From positions 26,286-90,285 of the forward strand of contig JAJBVE010000197.1 of assembly GCA_020859995.1 (NCBI GenBank): a DNA stretch of 64,000 nucleotides, written 5' to 3'. The DNA comes from Clostridiales bacterium. GTDB lineage: Bacteria; Bacillota; Clostridia; Lachnospirales; Lachnospiraceae. The notes under the pieces are model-generated. The model was not told the DNA's origin, searched no databases, and saw only the letters and a list, made by a program, of their open reading frames with translations. How positions within the stretch are numbered: position 1 is the stretch's first letter; every line of letters starts with the position of its first letter. Positions 36,664-44,184 of this stretch are shown here, in pieces. The position numbers and the translations under genes were made by a program.

Positions 36664-37007
36664 AAATCAGCTTGCCATGTATAGCGATTCTGGCGTATAA
36701 TAAAATACACATCCCAATCCAGCAAGCGATTCAGATTTGTAAAGATTTTGACGTGTTAAAGAAATATCTGGAATTCAGAGAAAGAGAGGTGGTGGATGTT
36801 ATGATGCCGTTATATGACAGAGAAGAAATCATGCGAGTTCACGATTTTAATGTTGCGCGAGATGCTGCAATTATGAATGTCGTGGCAGTTTTGAAGGATA
36901 TAGGCTTATCATTTGATGAAATTGTAGTGAAGGTTAAGGCTCAGTTTGATTTATCAGAAGAAAGAGCAAAAGCGGAAGTCGAAGAATATTGGGATGGTTC
37001 GGTCTGA
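36642..37007 (+). pseudogene. Truncated Rpn/PD-(D/E)XK transposase-like remnant
   Basis: The 121-codon frame begins inside the integrase end. From about residue 26 (IQQAIQICKDFDVLKKYLEFREREVVDVMM), and in the tail (DIGLSFDEIVVKVKAQFDLSEERAKAEVEEYW), it resembles the C-terminus of Rpn-family recombination-promoting nuclease proteins common in Lachnospiraceae. The nuclease domain that should precede it is missing. I infer a 5' truncation, possibly caused by an earlier rearrangement at this element end. An ATG at 36801 could still give a short product. The family assignment is from memory and only moderately sure. Confidence 0.5.
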
Positions 37008-37038
37008 GCATTCTGTTTATTGGTGTTTTCAGAGACTA

Positions 37039-37067
37039 TTGACGTATTTTCATGAGTACGTTATATT
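37039..37067 (+). promoter_or_regulatory. Promoter with internal inverted repeat for PIN toxin-antitoxin
   Basis: TTGACG (37039-37044), a 17-base spacer and TATATT (37062-37067) form a strong promoter. Inside it ACGTA (37042-37046) and TACGT (37057-37061) form an inverted repeat, a plausible operator for autoregulation by the downstream antitoxin. Confidence 0.65.
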
Positions 37068-37092
37068 GTAAAAACAAGGAGGCCGAGACGAT

Positions 37093-37533
37093 TTGAGAGT
37101 CTATATGGATAATTGCTGCTTTAACAGGCTTTTAGATGATCGAAGTTATTTCCAGATATATTATGAAAGAAATTCGGTTATGCTAATTTTAGAATTAGTA
37201 GAGCATTCAGAAATTTTGTTGTTGGGCAGTCAGATGCTTGTTAGAGAAATAAGTGAAACAAAAGATGCATACAGACGTTCAATACTGCAAATGGTTTATA
37301 GCCTGTGTTCGGAAGAGATACAGATAAATGAAGACATTCTGGACAGGGCAGAACAGGTAAGACACATATCAAATATCAAATATAAAGATAGCATCCATCT
37401 TGCATGTGCTGAAGCGGCGAAAGCAGATGTATTGTTGACAACAGATAGAAAATTTATGAATAATTGTAACAGGATTAAGACATTTACCAGAGTCATGAAT
37501 CCGAATCAGTGGTTATTGGAGGTGTTATATTAA
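37093..37533 (+). CDS. PIN-domain toxin-like ribonuclease
   Basis: A 146-residue PIN-domain protein: acidic first motif in VYMDNCCFNRLLDD, a mid glutamate (MLVREISETKD), and the C-terminal YKDSIHLACAEAAKADVLLTTDRKF with the remaining metal-binding acids. PIN toxins (VapC-like) cleave tRNA or other RNA using magnesium. The start is a TTG at 37093 after AGGAGG with a 9-base spacing. The stop TAA overlaps the ATG of a small partner (TAATG), so this is a likely toxin-antitoxin pair with the toxin first, the reverse of the usual vapBC order. Confidence 0.8.
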   Translation: MRVYMDNCCFNRLLDDRSYFQIYYERNSVMLILELVEHSEILLLGSQMLVREISETKDAYRRSILQMVYSLCSEEIQINEDILDRAEQVRHISNIKYKDSIHLACAEAAKADVLLTTDRKFMNNCNRIKTFTRVMNPNQWLLEVLY

Positions 37534-37742
37534 TGGTAGCAACAAGATTAAATATAAAAACAAATGCGGAGATTCAGAAGAACGGTTTAAGTGCATTGCA
37601 GGAGAAACTGGGTGTCACGGGAACCATTAGATTTCTTGAGCAGTATGATCATGGCGGCGAGGGCGATTACACAGCAGAAAAGTATATGAATGAGGAGCCT
37701 GAACCATCTGATGCTGAAATCAGACGGATGTTTGGATTTTAA
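37533..37742 (+). CDS. Probable antitoxin partner of the PIN protein
   Basis: A 69-residue acidic protein starting at the ATG that overlaps the PIN stop codon; GGAGG at 37518-37522 precedes it by 10 bases. I see no classic AbrB or ribbon-helix-helix signature; the middle (LSALQEKLGVTGTIRFLEQYDHGGEGDYTAEKYM) and acidic tail fit a small toxin-neutralising protein. Assignment rests on coupling and size. Confidence 0.6.
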   Translation: MVATRLNIKTNAEIQKNGLSALQEKLGVTGTIRFLEQYDHGGEGDYTAEKYMNEEPEPSDAEIRRMFGF

Positions 37743-37765
37743 ATCCGGCGCAGATTTCTACTCAC

Positions 37766-37810
37766 TTTGCCCATTTGGGATTTGCCCAAATCGTGCCCAG
37801 AATTTGCCCA
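37766..37810 (+). repeat. Four TTTGCCCA-type direct repeats at the right end
   Basis: TTTGCCCA occurs at 37766, 37781 and 37803, and a variant CGTGCCCA at 37792, spaced 15, 11 and 11 bases. Their position beyond int and close to the proposed att site fits arm-type integrase binding sites. Confidence 0.55.
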
Positions 37811-37917
37811 ATACAGAGCGGAAAATATGTAGATTTTCAGAGAGTCAGGCGAATTACTGAGGCGCGGAAATCCTTGAAAAATAAGGCTTTGTCGGGTTAT
37901 GGGCAGTTGTAAAATCC

Positions 37918-37949
37918 CATGTTCTTACACTCCCGACGATGCGGCACAT
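37918..37949 (+). other. Candidate right attachment site with lysS-like sequence
   Basis: This segment agrees with lysS 12652-12683 at 20 of 32 positions, including ATGTTCT and TCCCGAC-n-ATG, and in the same frame reads VLTLPTMR against lysS VLLFPTMR. It could be a diverged attR. The rest of 37743-38311 has no gene; a terminator lies at 38040-38078. Confidence 0.35.
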
Positions 37950-38039
37950 TGAGCAGTAAGACCCCAGAGTTGATCTGCAACTTGACTACTGGCTTGCAGG
38001 TCTGTATTATTAAAAACTGAATAGAAAAATTTTCGCAGG

Positions 38040-38078
38040 AAGCTGTCAGTATGCATTTTTTACTGGCAGCTTTTTTCT
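38040..38078 (+). terminator. Terminator at the right element boundary
   Basis: AAGCTGTCAGT pairs with ACTGGCAGCTT (one G-U pair) and runs into TTTTTC. It would stop transcription leaving the element, or be the original lysS terminator if integration displaced it. Confidence 0.7.
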
Positions 38079-38320
38079 TTGAGAAAAACCAATATTGGAG
38101 GCGTTTGGCAAATGATTGATTGCTGAGCGCTTTTTACATTTTTTTACATAGATTTTTCCTGAATTTTATGACTGCATGATATTTCAAAATTCATTTTCCT
38201 GTTATTGTAGCGGGCAGAGAATAGCTTTTGCGCGGGCAATCGTGATTGTGATGGTTTCCTTTTTCACCGCCGGAGCATTAAAAGGCTTTCGATCTGAGAA
38301 AAGACGGAAAGGTGGAGAAC

Positions 38321-40696
38321 ATGAACAGTAATATGGTTACAATAGCAGGGTATCTGATTGCAGCCGCAGTTCTGGCAGTTATGATTTCTGTGGCTGCTGT
38401 GAAGACGAATCGAAAGTTTAAGAAAATGGAGCGGGAAAGGCGAAATGCGGAAGAGATCCCGCACATGTCTCAAAAGGATGAGCTTCAGAAAGAACTATTT
38501 CCGGAAGAAGTGTGTCTGGAAAAGAAAACTATGGAGAACGCAAACGGAAATGGCTGCGCAGAGAATGCCGGACGCTCAGCAGCGCCGGATCCGTTTATGA
38601 TTGCAGCGACCAAAGGGCGGACAGAGAAAAGCAGGAGAATGAAAATGAAGGACACTGGATGCTATCAGAACAGGGAATTATCCTGGCTGAAATTTAATGA
38701 ACGGGTACTGGAGGAAGCGGAATCTGAGCAGAATCCGCTGTGTGAAAGACTGAATTTTCTGTCGATATACCAGAGTAATCTGGATGAGTTTTTTATGGTG
38801 CGGGTGGGGTCGCTTCATGACCGGATGCTCCTGAAAAAAGAAGAGCGTGAGAATAAGACCAATATGACCGCGGAAGAACAGACGGAGGCGGTACTTGCCG
38901 AAGTCCATACGATGAATGAGAGGAAAGACAAGGTATACCAGGAATTGATGGAAGAACTGGCCGGGCAGGGGATTCAGATTCTGAAATTCGCGTCGCTGAA
39001 TGAGGAAGAGGAAGCTGAACTGGGCCGGTATTTTGCACAGGAGATTCAGCCCCTGCTGCTGACCATGGTGGTGGGGCGAAAACAGCCGTTTCCATTTTTG
39101 AAAAGCAAGGATATTTATGCGGTCGCGGTGCTCAGCACAAAGAAAGAAAAAGGAAAGCTGGCGATCATTCCATGCGGAAATGAAGTCCTGAACCGGCTTG
39201 TCCCGATACCGTCTCATCCAGGGTGTTATATGCTTGCGGAAGAGTTGATTCTCCATTTTCTGCCGTTGGTATTTCAAAAATATACCATTACGCAGAAATC
39301 CCTGATCCGGATTACGCGGAATGCGGATATTGACGCGGACAGCATTTTTGATGAGGAATTGAATTACAGGGATCATATGGCGGAAGTGATTAAGCTGCGC
39401 AGAAAACTCTGCCCGGTGCGCCTGGAAATTTCCAGGGAACTGAATGTCGAGATTGTCGCTCAGCTTTGCAGGGAGCTTGGACTGAGACCGGAGCAGATCT
39501 TTTCCACGGAAGCGCCGATGGACCTGTCTTTTTTGTATCAGATTCAGGATAAGCTGCGTCAGAAACCGGAACTGTTCTATGAGAAGCGGATTCCGCAGAA
39601 AAGTCCTATGGTTCAGGATGACAGGCCTATGCTTCGCCAGGTGCTGGAGCACGATATTCTGCTCTCTTACCCTTATGAAAGCATCAATGCGTTTCTGCGC
39701 ATGCTGAATGAAGCAGCTGCAGATGAGACGGTAATGTCTATTAAAATGACGCTCTACCGGCTGGCAAAAAACAGTAAAGTAGTGGAGGCTCTTGTAGCTG
39801 CGGCTGAAAACGGGAAACAGGTGGATGTCCTGGTAGAACTGAAAGCGCGGTTTGATGAGGAAAACAATATTGAATGGTCGCGCCGGCTGGAGGATGCAGG
39901 CTGCCATGTGATTTATGGGCTGGATGGCTTGAAAGTGCATTCCAAACTCTGCCTGATTACCATTCGGGATCAGGGACGTATTCGGTACGTAACGCAGATC
40001 GGAACAGGCAATTATAATGAAAAAACCTCGCGCCTTTATACCGACCTGTCCCTGCTCACTGCGGATGAGGAGATTGGAAAAGAAGCGGGAGAAATATTTA
40101 CGGCGTTGTTTATGGGTGAAACAGTCGACCACATGGAACAGCTTCTGGTAGCACCGAAATGTCTGCAGAACCGGGTAATTGATATGATTGACGAGGAGAT
40201 CCGCGAGCAGAAAGAGGGCAGGGAGGCGTATATAGGAGTAAAGATCAATTCACTGACAGACAAGCAGATCATTGATAAGCTGATCGAGGCCTCCGAAGCC
40301 GGGGTGCGTGTCGATATGATCATTCGCGGCATCAATTGTATTCAGTCCGGCATCGAAGGAAAAACCGATCATATTCATATCATCAGCATTGTTGGACGGT
40401 ATCTGGAGCATTCCCGCATCTATATCTTCGGCTGCGGGGAGCGGGAAAAGCTGTATCTGTCCTCTGCTGACTTCATGACCCGGAATACGCTGCGCCGCGT
40501 CGAGGTAGCCGTTCCTGTGCGGGATCCGGCACTTCGGCAGCGGCTGCATACCATGTTTGATGTGATGCTGCGGGATAATATAAAAGCGAGAGACCAACTG
40601 CCCGACGGCACTTATCTGAGAAGGACCGTGCCGGAAACGGAAGAGGCGCTGAACGCGCAGGAATATTTTCTGGCGTGCGCGTATGGGCAGAAATAA
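38321..40696 (+). CDS. ppk1: Polyphosphate kinase 1 with membrane-anchor extension
   Basis: PPK1 reversibly polymerises the ATP gamma-phosphate into polyphosphate. The family N-terminus (NRELSWLKFNERVLEEA) begins near residue 116, then the body includes the autophosphorylated histidine region (LKVHSKLCLIT) and the second histidine (YLEHSRIYIFG). Ahead of it lie about 105 extra residues: a strong membrane helix (TIAGYLIAAAVLAVMISVAAV) and a charged linker. ATG 38321 has AAAGGTGGAG upstream. An internal ATG at 38645 has AGGAG 7 bases before it and would give a normal-size soluble PPK1, so two forms are possible. Confidence 0.93.
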   Translation: MNSNMVTIAGYLIAAAVLAVMISVAAVKTNRKFKKMERERRNAEEIPHMSQKDELQKELFPEEVCLEKKTMENANGNGCAENAGRSAAPDPFMIAATKGRTEKSRRMKMKDTGCYQNRELSWLKFNERVLEEAESEQNPLCERLNFLSIYQSNLDEFFMVRVGSLHDRMLLKKEERENKTNMTAEEQTEAVLAEVHTMNERKDKVYQELMEELAGQGIQILKFASLNEEEEAELGRYFAQEIQPLLLTMVVGRKQPFPFLKSKDIYAVAVLSTKKEKGKLAIIPCGNEVLNRLVPIPSHPGCYMLAEELILHFLPLVFQKYTITQKSLIRITRNADIDADSIFDEELNYRDHMAEVIKLRRKLCPVRLEISRELNVEIVAQLCRELGLRPEQIFSTEAPMDLSFLYQIQDKLRQKPELFYEKRIPQKSPMVQDDRPMLRQVLEHDILLSYPYESINAFLRMLNEAAADETVMSIKMTLYRLAKNSKVVEALVAAAENGKQVDVLVELKARFDEENNIEWSRRLEDAGCHVIYGLDGLKVHSKLCLITIRDQGRIRYVTQIGTGNYNEKTSRLYTDLSLLTADEEIGKEAGEIFTALFMGETVDHMEQLLVAPKCLQNRVIDMIDEEIREQKEGREAYIGVKINSLTDKQIIDKLIEASEAGVRVDMIIRGINCIQSGIEGKTDHIHIISIVGRYLEHSRIYIFGCGEREKLYLSSADFMTRNTLRRVEVAVPVRDPALRQRLHTMFDVMLRDNIKARDQLPDGTYLRRTVPETEEALNAQEYFLACAYGQK

Positions 40697-40780
40697 CAGT
40701 TTTCCGGGAAAAAAGATTTTAAAAGATTTGTTTTGTAATCAGGTAATTGCCAAATAAGTTCGCGGAATCCTTTGCGGATC

Positions 40781-40809
40781 TTGAAAGATAAATCAAAATA
40801 TGCTAGAAT
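40781..40809 (+). promoter_or_regulatory. Promoter of the first LLM oxidoreductase gene
   Basis: TTGAAA (40781-40786), a 17-base spacer and TAGAAT (40804-40809), preceded by TATGC. The -10 context ATGCTAGAAT is close to ATGCTATAAT of the second leader promoter at 42072-42099. Confidence 0.65.
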
Positions 40810-40844
40810 ATGAAAACGTTTATGTAGAATATATTTTTTACATG

Positions 40845-40977
40845 GTGTGAAAAATGAAACTCATAGAATTCATGCCAATGTGGGCAAAGCTATCATTTAC
40901 CAGCTTTGCCCTTTGTTTTACGCGCACGGCTGCATAAGGAATTAGTACGGGCATATCCCAGAGAACAGTCCGTGTGC
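40845..40977 (+). ncRNA. Structured leader A (candidate riboswitch/attenuator)
   Basis: After the promoter, GCCAATG (40874-40880) is followed by a GGGCAAAGCT/AGCTTTGCCC stem (40882-40911) and TTTGTTTTA, an intrinsic terminator. GCGCACGG (40922-40929) pairs with CCGTGTGC (40970-40977). An upstream GTGTG (40845-40849) could alternatively pair with CGCAC (40923-40927). Leader B has the same layout and a closely related hairpin. The known class, if any, is not recognised. Confidence 0.55.
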
Positions 40978-41003
40978 CGCGACAGCAGAAAGGGAGGAAC
41001 AAA

Positions 41004-42005
41004 ATGGGGACGATTCGTAATCTTGGATTTGGATTTTTGGGGCGCCATACGGCGAAGCAGACCATTGAGCTGGTACAGCGCGCGGAGGCGCTGGGATTTT
41101 CCAGCGCGTGGGTAGCGGAGGATTATTTTTATGGAGGGGCATTTGCTACTGTGTCGGCCTGCGCGGCCGCGACGACGAACATTCAGCTGGGCATTGGTGT
41201 AATTAATCCCTATACGCGTCACCCGGTACTGTCGGCTATGGAGGCGGCGGCGCTGGATTCTCTCTGTGGCGGACGGCTGATGCTGGCCATGGGCGCGAGC
41301 AATAAACGCTGGATGGAGCAGCAGATGGGGATTCCCTACCGCAAACCTCTGACTGCCACCTGCGAAGCCGTGGATATTATCAAAACACTGCTGCGGGACG
41401 GTCAGATCGACTACAGCGGCGAATTATTCCAGGCGGGGCCTCTGGAGCTTTCATTTGAACCGCTGCGGCGGGACATGCCGGTATACATGGGCGTGAAAGG
41501 GGATCGGGCGCTCTATATGGCCGGGCAAAAGGCGGATGGTGTACTGCTCTCCGTTGGCTGTACGCTGGAATATATTCAGCACGTCCGCGAGCGTATCACC
41601 GCGGGCGCAAACAGTGTGGGAAGGGATCCTTCGGAAATTCATATTGCTGCCTATCTGCCAACCTGCATCTGCGACAGCAGCGCGGAGGCAGTGGAGCGGA
41701 TGCGTTCGGAAGCCAGACGCTGCATTGGAATGCATGGTGCCCAGCCGATCCTGACATGCGGCGGATTCGCACCTGAGCAAGTACAGCCTTTCCGCGACGC
41801 GGTGATGGAAGGAAAAGTCTGTGATCTGCCGGTGACGGACGAGATGGTGCGTAAAGTGGTGATTGCCGGTACCCCGGATGAATGCCGCGAGCGTATTGAG
41901 GCATATGTGGCTGCAGGGGTAGAAATGCCGATTTGTTTTGAACTGAGCTGTGATACGGACGCAGTGTCAACTCTGGAGAATCTGAGCAGGTATTTGTTGC
42001 AGTAA
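41004..42005 (+). CDS. LLM-class flavin-dependent oxidoreductase (1)
   Basis: A 333-residue bacterial-luciferase-like TIM barrel of the F420/FMN-dependent monooxygenase superfamily. It opens GTIRNLGFGFLGRHTAKQTIELVQRAEALGFSSAWVAEDY and has the family's GIGVINPYTRHPVLSAMEAAALD and GGRLMLAMGA segments. The substrate is not deducible. Start ATG 41004 follows AGGGAGG. It stands alone between two structured leaders, upstream of the RidA-to-PLP-enzyme operon. It is more distant from the two other LLM proteins in the window than they are from each other, lacking their TGTEGLMYPIP start. Confidence 0.85.
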   Translation: MGTIRNLGFGFLGRHTAKQTIELVQRAEALGFSSAWVAEDYFYGGAFATVSACAAATTNIQLGIGVINPYTRHPVLSAMEAAALDSLCGGRLMLAMGASNKRWMEQQMGIPYRKPLTATCEAVDIIKTLLRDGQIDYSGELFQAGPLELSFEPLRRDMPVYMGVKGDRALYMAGQKADGVLLSVGCTLEYIQHVRERITAGANSVGRDPSEIHIAAYLPTCICDSSAEAVERMRSEARRCIGMHGAQPILTCGGFAPEQVQPFRDAVMEGKVCDLPVTDEMVRKVVIAGTPDECRERIEAYVAAGVEMPICFELSCDTDAVSTLENLSRYLLQ

Positions 42006-42071
42006 GGGCCAAATGTGTCACGGATAGATGCTATAACGGAAAAATAAAATTTATTTCAGTGCAATTTCTTG

Positions 42072-42099
42072 TTGCATAAAAATAAATTTATGCTATAAT
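42072..42099 (+). promoter_or_regulatory. Promoter of the ridA operon
   Basis: TTGCAT (42072-42077), a 16-base spacer and a perfect TATAAT (42094-42099). The predicted start about 42106 puts the leader-B structures at the 5' end of the transcript; the 5' CAAAAGAC segment (42102-42109) would overlap the start point, so the exact transcription start matters. Confidence 0.75.
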
Positions 42100-42101
42100 G
42101 T

Positions 42102-42229
42102 CAAAAGACGGCACAAAAAAATTTCTTGGCCAATGGAGGCAAAGCCATTATTTCGTCGGCTTTGCCTTTTATTTTTTCAAAAATGTCTTTTGCGGGAGAA
42201 CATCAGTCCATGGACTGGAGACAAAAGAC
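42102..42229 (+). ncRNA. Structured leader B (candidate riboswitch/attenuator)
   Basis: CAAAAGAC at 42102-42109 and an identical CAAAAGAC at 42222-42229 can each pair with the single GTCTTTTG at 42185-42192. The first pairing encloses GCCAATG (42129-42135) and a GGCAAAGCC/GGCTTTGCC hairpin with U-tract (42138-42178). The second encloses a CAGTCCATGGACTG palindrome (42204-42217). Mutually exclusive helices around a terminator are a classic switch layout. The ridA start lies 163 bases further on. Confidence 0.6.
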
Positions 42230-42391
42230 AAAAAATATCCCCAAAAGTCCGTGAGAATGGATCATACAGGAGAAGAGGGAGCATTTAAGCGAATTCTTAC
42301 ACTGAACAGAATGAAAAATTAAATAAAATAAATTTCATTTTAATTCACTCCGCGGCGAATAGAAAAAGAGATGAGAAAGGTGGAAAAATTT

Positions 42392-42769
42392 ATGGAAAAG
42401 GTACAGACAAACCAGGCACCGGCGGCGATTGGCCCTTACTCACAGGGAATTGTTTACAAGGATATGGTATTTACATCGGGCCAGATACCGTTGGATCCTG
42501 TAACGGGAACGGTAGTGGGAGATGAGATCCGCAGTCAGAGCGAGCAGGTGATGAAAAATCTGGCTGCTGTGCTTGAGGCAGCCGGCTCTTCTCTGGAATG
42601 TGTGATAAAGACAACCTGCTTTTTAGCTGATATGTCAGATTTTGCTGCCTTCAATGAAGTATATGGCGGCTATTTCACGGGCTGCCCGGCGCGCTCCTGC
42701 GTAGCGGTAAAGGCTCTGCCAAAGGGTGTTCTGGTTGAAGTGGAGGCTATCGCTGTAAAGAACGCGTGA
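42392..42769 (+). CDS. ridA: RidA-family enamine/imine deaminase
   Basis: A 125-residue RidA/YjgF protein: [29 protein letters not shown] at the start, and the conserved arginine and glutamate in [24 protein letters not shown]. RidA hydrolyses reactive enamines such as 2-aminoacrylate released by PLP enzymes, which fits a downstream threonine-synthase-like PLP enzyme in the same gene run. ATG 42392 (AAAGGTGG upstream) is preferred to the track start at 42371. It heads the long operon after leader B. Confidence 0.92.
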   Translation: MEKVQTNQAPAAIGPYSQGIVYKDMVFTSGQIPLDPVTGTVVGDEIRSQSEQVMKNLAAVLEAAGSSLECVIKTTCFLADMSDFAAFNEVYGGYFTGCPARSCVAVKALPKGVLVEVEAIAVKNA

Positions 42770-42864
42770 ACGTGGAGCAATCCGTAAATCAGCTCTGCTG
42801 CCGGATGATGCTGCGTATAGATATTCGGGAACGGGTAATTCACGAGGATGAAATGGAGACGGAG

Positions 42865-44121
42865 ATGAAGACTTTACTGATTGTATGCGGCAAACTGTTT
42901 GACGGCATTCATGACACACTTCAGCCGGGCATGGAAATCCTGGTTGCGGGAGACCGAATCGAGGCGGTAGGCCGGGATTTGCCGCGCGGGGAAGAATGCC
43001 AGGTGATAGATCTTTCAGAGAAAACGGTTACTCCCGGTATGATTGACGCTCATGTTCATGCCGACGCGTTTGACAATGACAACATGTTTCAGGAAACCAT
43101 TTTCGCGTCTTCGACCTGGCGCAGCCTTGGCACTTTGCATACCGTGCAGCACGCGCTGCGGCGGGGATTTACGACCATCCGTGTTCCAGGTACGATCGAA
43201 CCCTTTGATTATGGCATCGCGGATGTGGCCCGTTCCGTTGAGAGGGGCTATTTTTCCGGATCCCGTCTGGTTTACACATTCGCCGCGCTTGGCGCGCCGG
43301 GAGGACACACCGATTTAAGTCAGCGCCTGTATCAGAACCCGAGACTGGCTGAACTTTACGCCAGTCAGGTAGAGGGAATGGGCAGCGGCGCGGATTATTT
43401 CCGGGACGCGGTGCGCAAACAGGTAAAGTATGGCGCGCAATTCATTAAGATAATGGCGAGCGGCGGCTTTGCCTCTCCGAACGACAGCCCGGAAGACAAA
43501 CAGCTTTCCGATGAGGAACTGGCCGCTATTATTGATACGGCTCATCAGCTGAATCGCCCCTGTACAGCCCATGTATACGCGCCTTACGTGATGCAGTGTC
43601 TGCTGCGTCTGGGAATTGACGGGATGGAGCATGGCTCCCTGATGGATGAGGAAACCGCGGGGATGTTTGAGGAGAGCGGCGCGTATCTGGTGCCTACTTT
43701 TCTGCCCTATGAAGAGATCGTGCATCCGGATGAGGAAAAATTAAAGAAAAAAGAGCCGGTATTTCAGCGCAAGCTCCGTTCTTATCAGAGACGGCTTCAG
43801 GAAAGTCGGGAGATTATACGGAAAAGCAATATTCGCCTGGGCTATGGTACGGATCTGGTGGCAGTGTATCAGCCCTATGAAAACGGCAGGGAATATGCCT
43901 GCTGGCTGCGCAGCGGGATGGATCCATTCCGGGCGCTTAAGGCAGCCACAAGCGTAAACGCGGAAATTCTGGGAATTGATGATATAGGGGTAATCGCGCC
44001 GGGAAAACGAGCGGACATCGCTGCCTGGAACCGTGATCTGCTGAGCGATGAGAACGCGCTTCTGGACTGTGCCTTTGTGATGAAGGACGGCGTGGTCTAT
44101 GAGACAGAATGCGGTCTCTAA
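42865..44121 (+). CDS. Amidohydrolase-family metalloenzyme
   Basis: A 418-residue amidohydrolase of the imidazolonepropionase/Xaa-Pro dipeptidase-like branch. It has the HVHAD metal motif (about residue 60), a probable carbamylated lysine in FIKIMASGGF, AHVYAPYVM, MEHGSLMDEE, and the final aspartate in GYGTDLVAV. The C-terminus returns to the small beta domain (GVIAPGKRADIAAW). It likely hydrolyses a cyclic amide or peptide bond. The track ORF starts at GTG 42766 overlapping ridA; ATG 42853 or 42865 with GGAG sites fit the family start MKTLLIVCGKLFDG better, and I chose the latter. Confidence 0.88.
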   Translation: MKTLLIVCGKLFDGIHDTLQPGMEILVAGDRIEAVGRDLPRGEECQVIDLSEKTVTPGMIDAHVHADAFDNDNMFQETIFASSTWRSLGTLHTVQHALRRGFTTIRVPGTIEPFDYGIADVARSVERGYFSGSRLVYTFAALGAPGGHTDLSQRLYQNPRLAELYASQVEGMGSGADYFRDAVRKQVKYGAQFIKIMASGGFASPNDSPEDKQLSDEELAAIIDTAHQLNRPCTAHVYAPYVMQCLLRLGIDGMEHGSLMDEETAGMFEESGAYLVPTFLPYEEIVHPDEEKLKKKEPVFQRKLRSYQRRLQESREIIRKSNIRLGYGTDLVAVYQPYENGREYACWLRSGMDPFRALKAATSVNAEILGIDDIGVIAPGKRADIAAWNRDLLSDENALLDCAFVMKDGVVYETECGL

Positions 44122-44184
44122 AAGAAGTTTAGAACAGACGATTGTATTATTTATAGAAGAAAGACAGGACAGGAGGATGACAGC

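Noticed and set aside
37861-37990. Remnant of an rlmD/rumA 3' end as the integration target
   Set aside because: A loose translated resemblance (GY...MF.H.R) exists, but lysS is the gene actually flanking the block; kept only as an alternative.
38678-40132. 484-codon minus-strand ORF opposite ppk1
   Set aside because: Antisense shadow of a strongly conserved gene; translation shows no family pattern.
40874-42178. Assigning leaders A and B to a known riboswitch (c-di-GMP-I or molybdenum cofactor)
   Set aside because: GCAAAGC-type words recall these classes, but the full conserved cores are not visible and the downstream genes do not fit.
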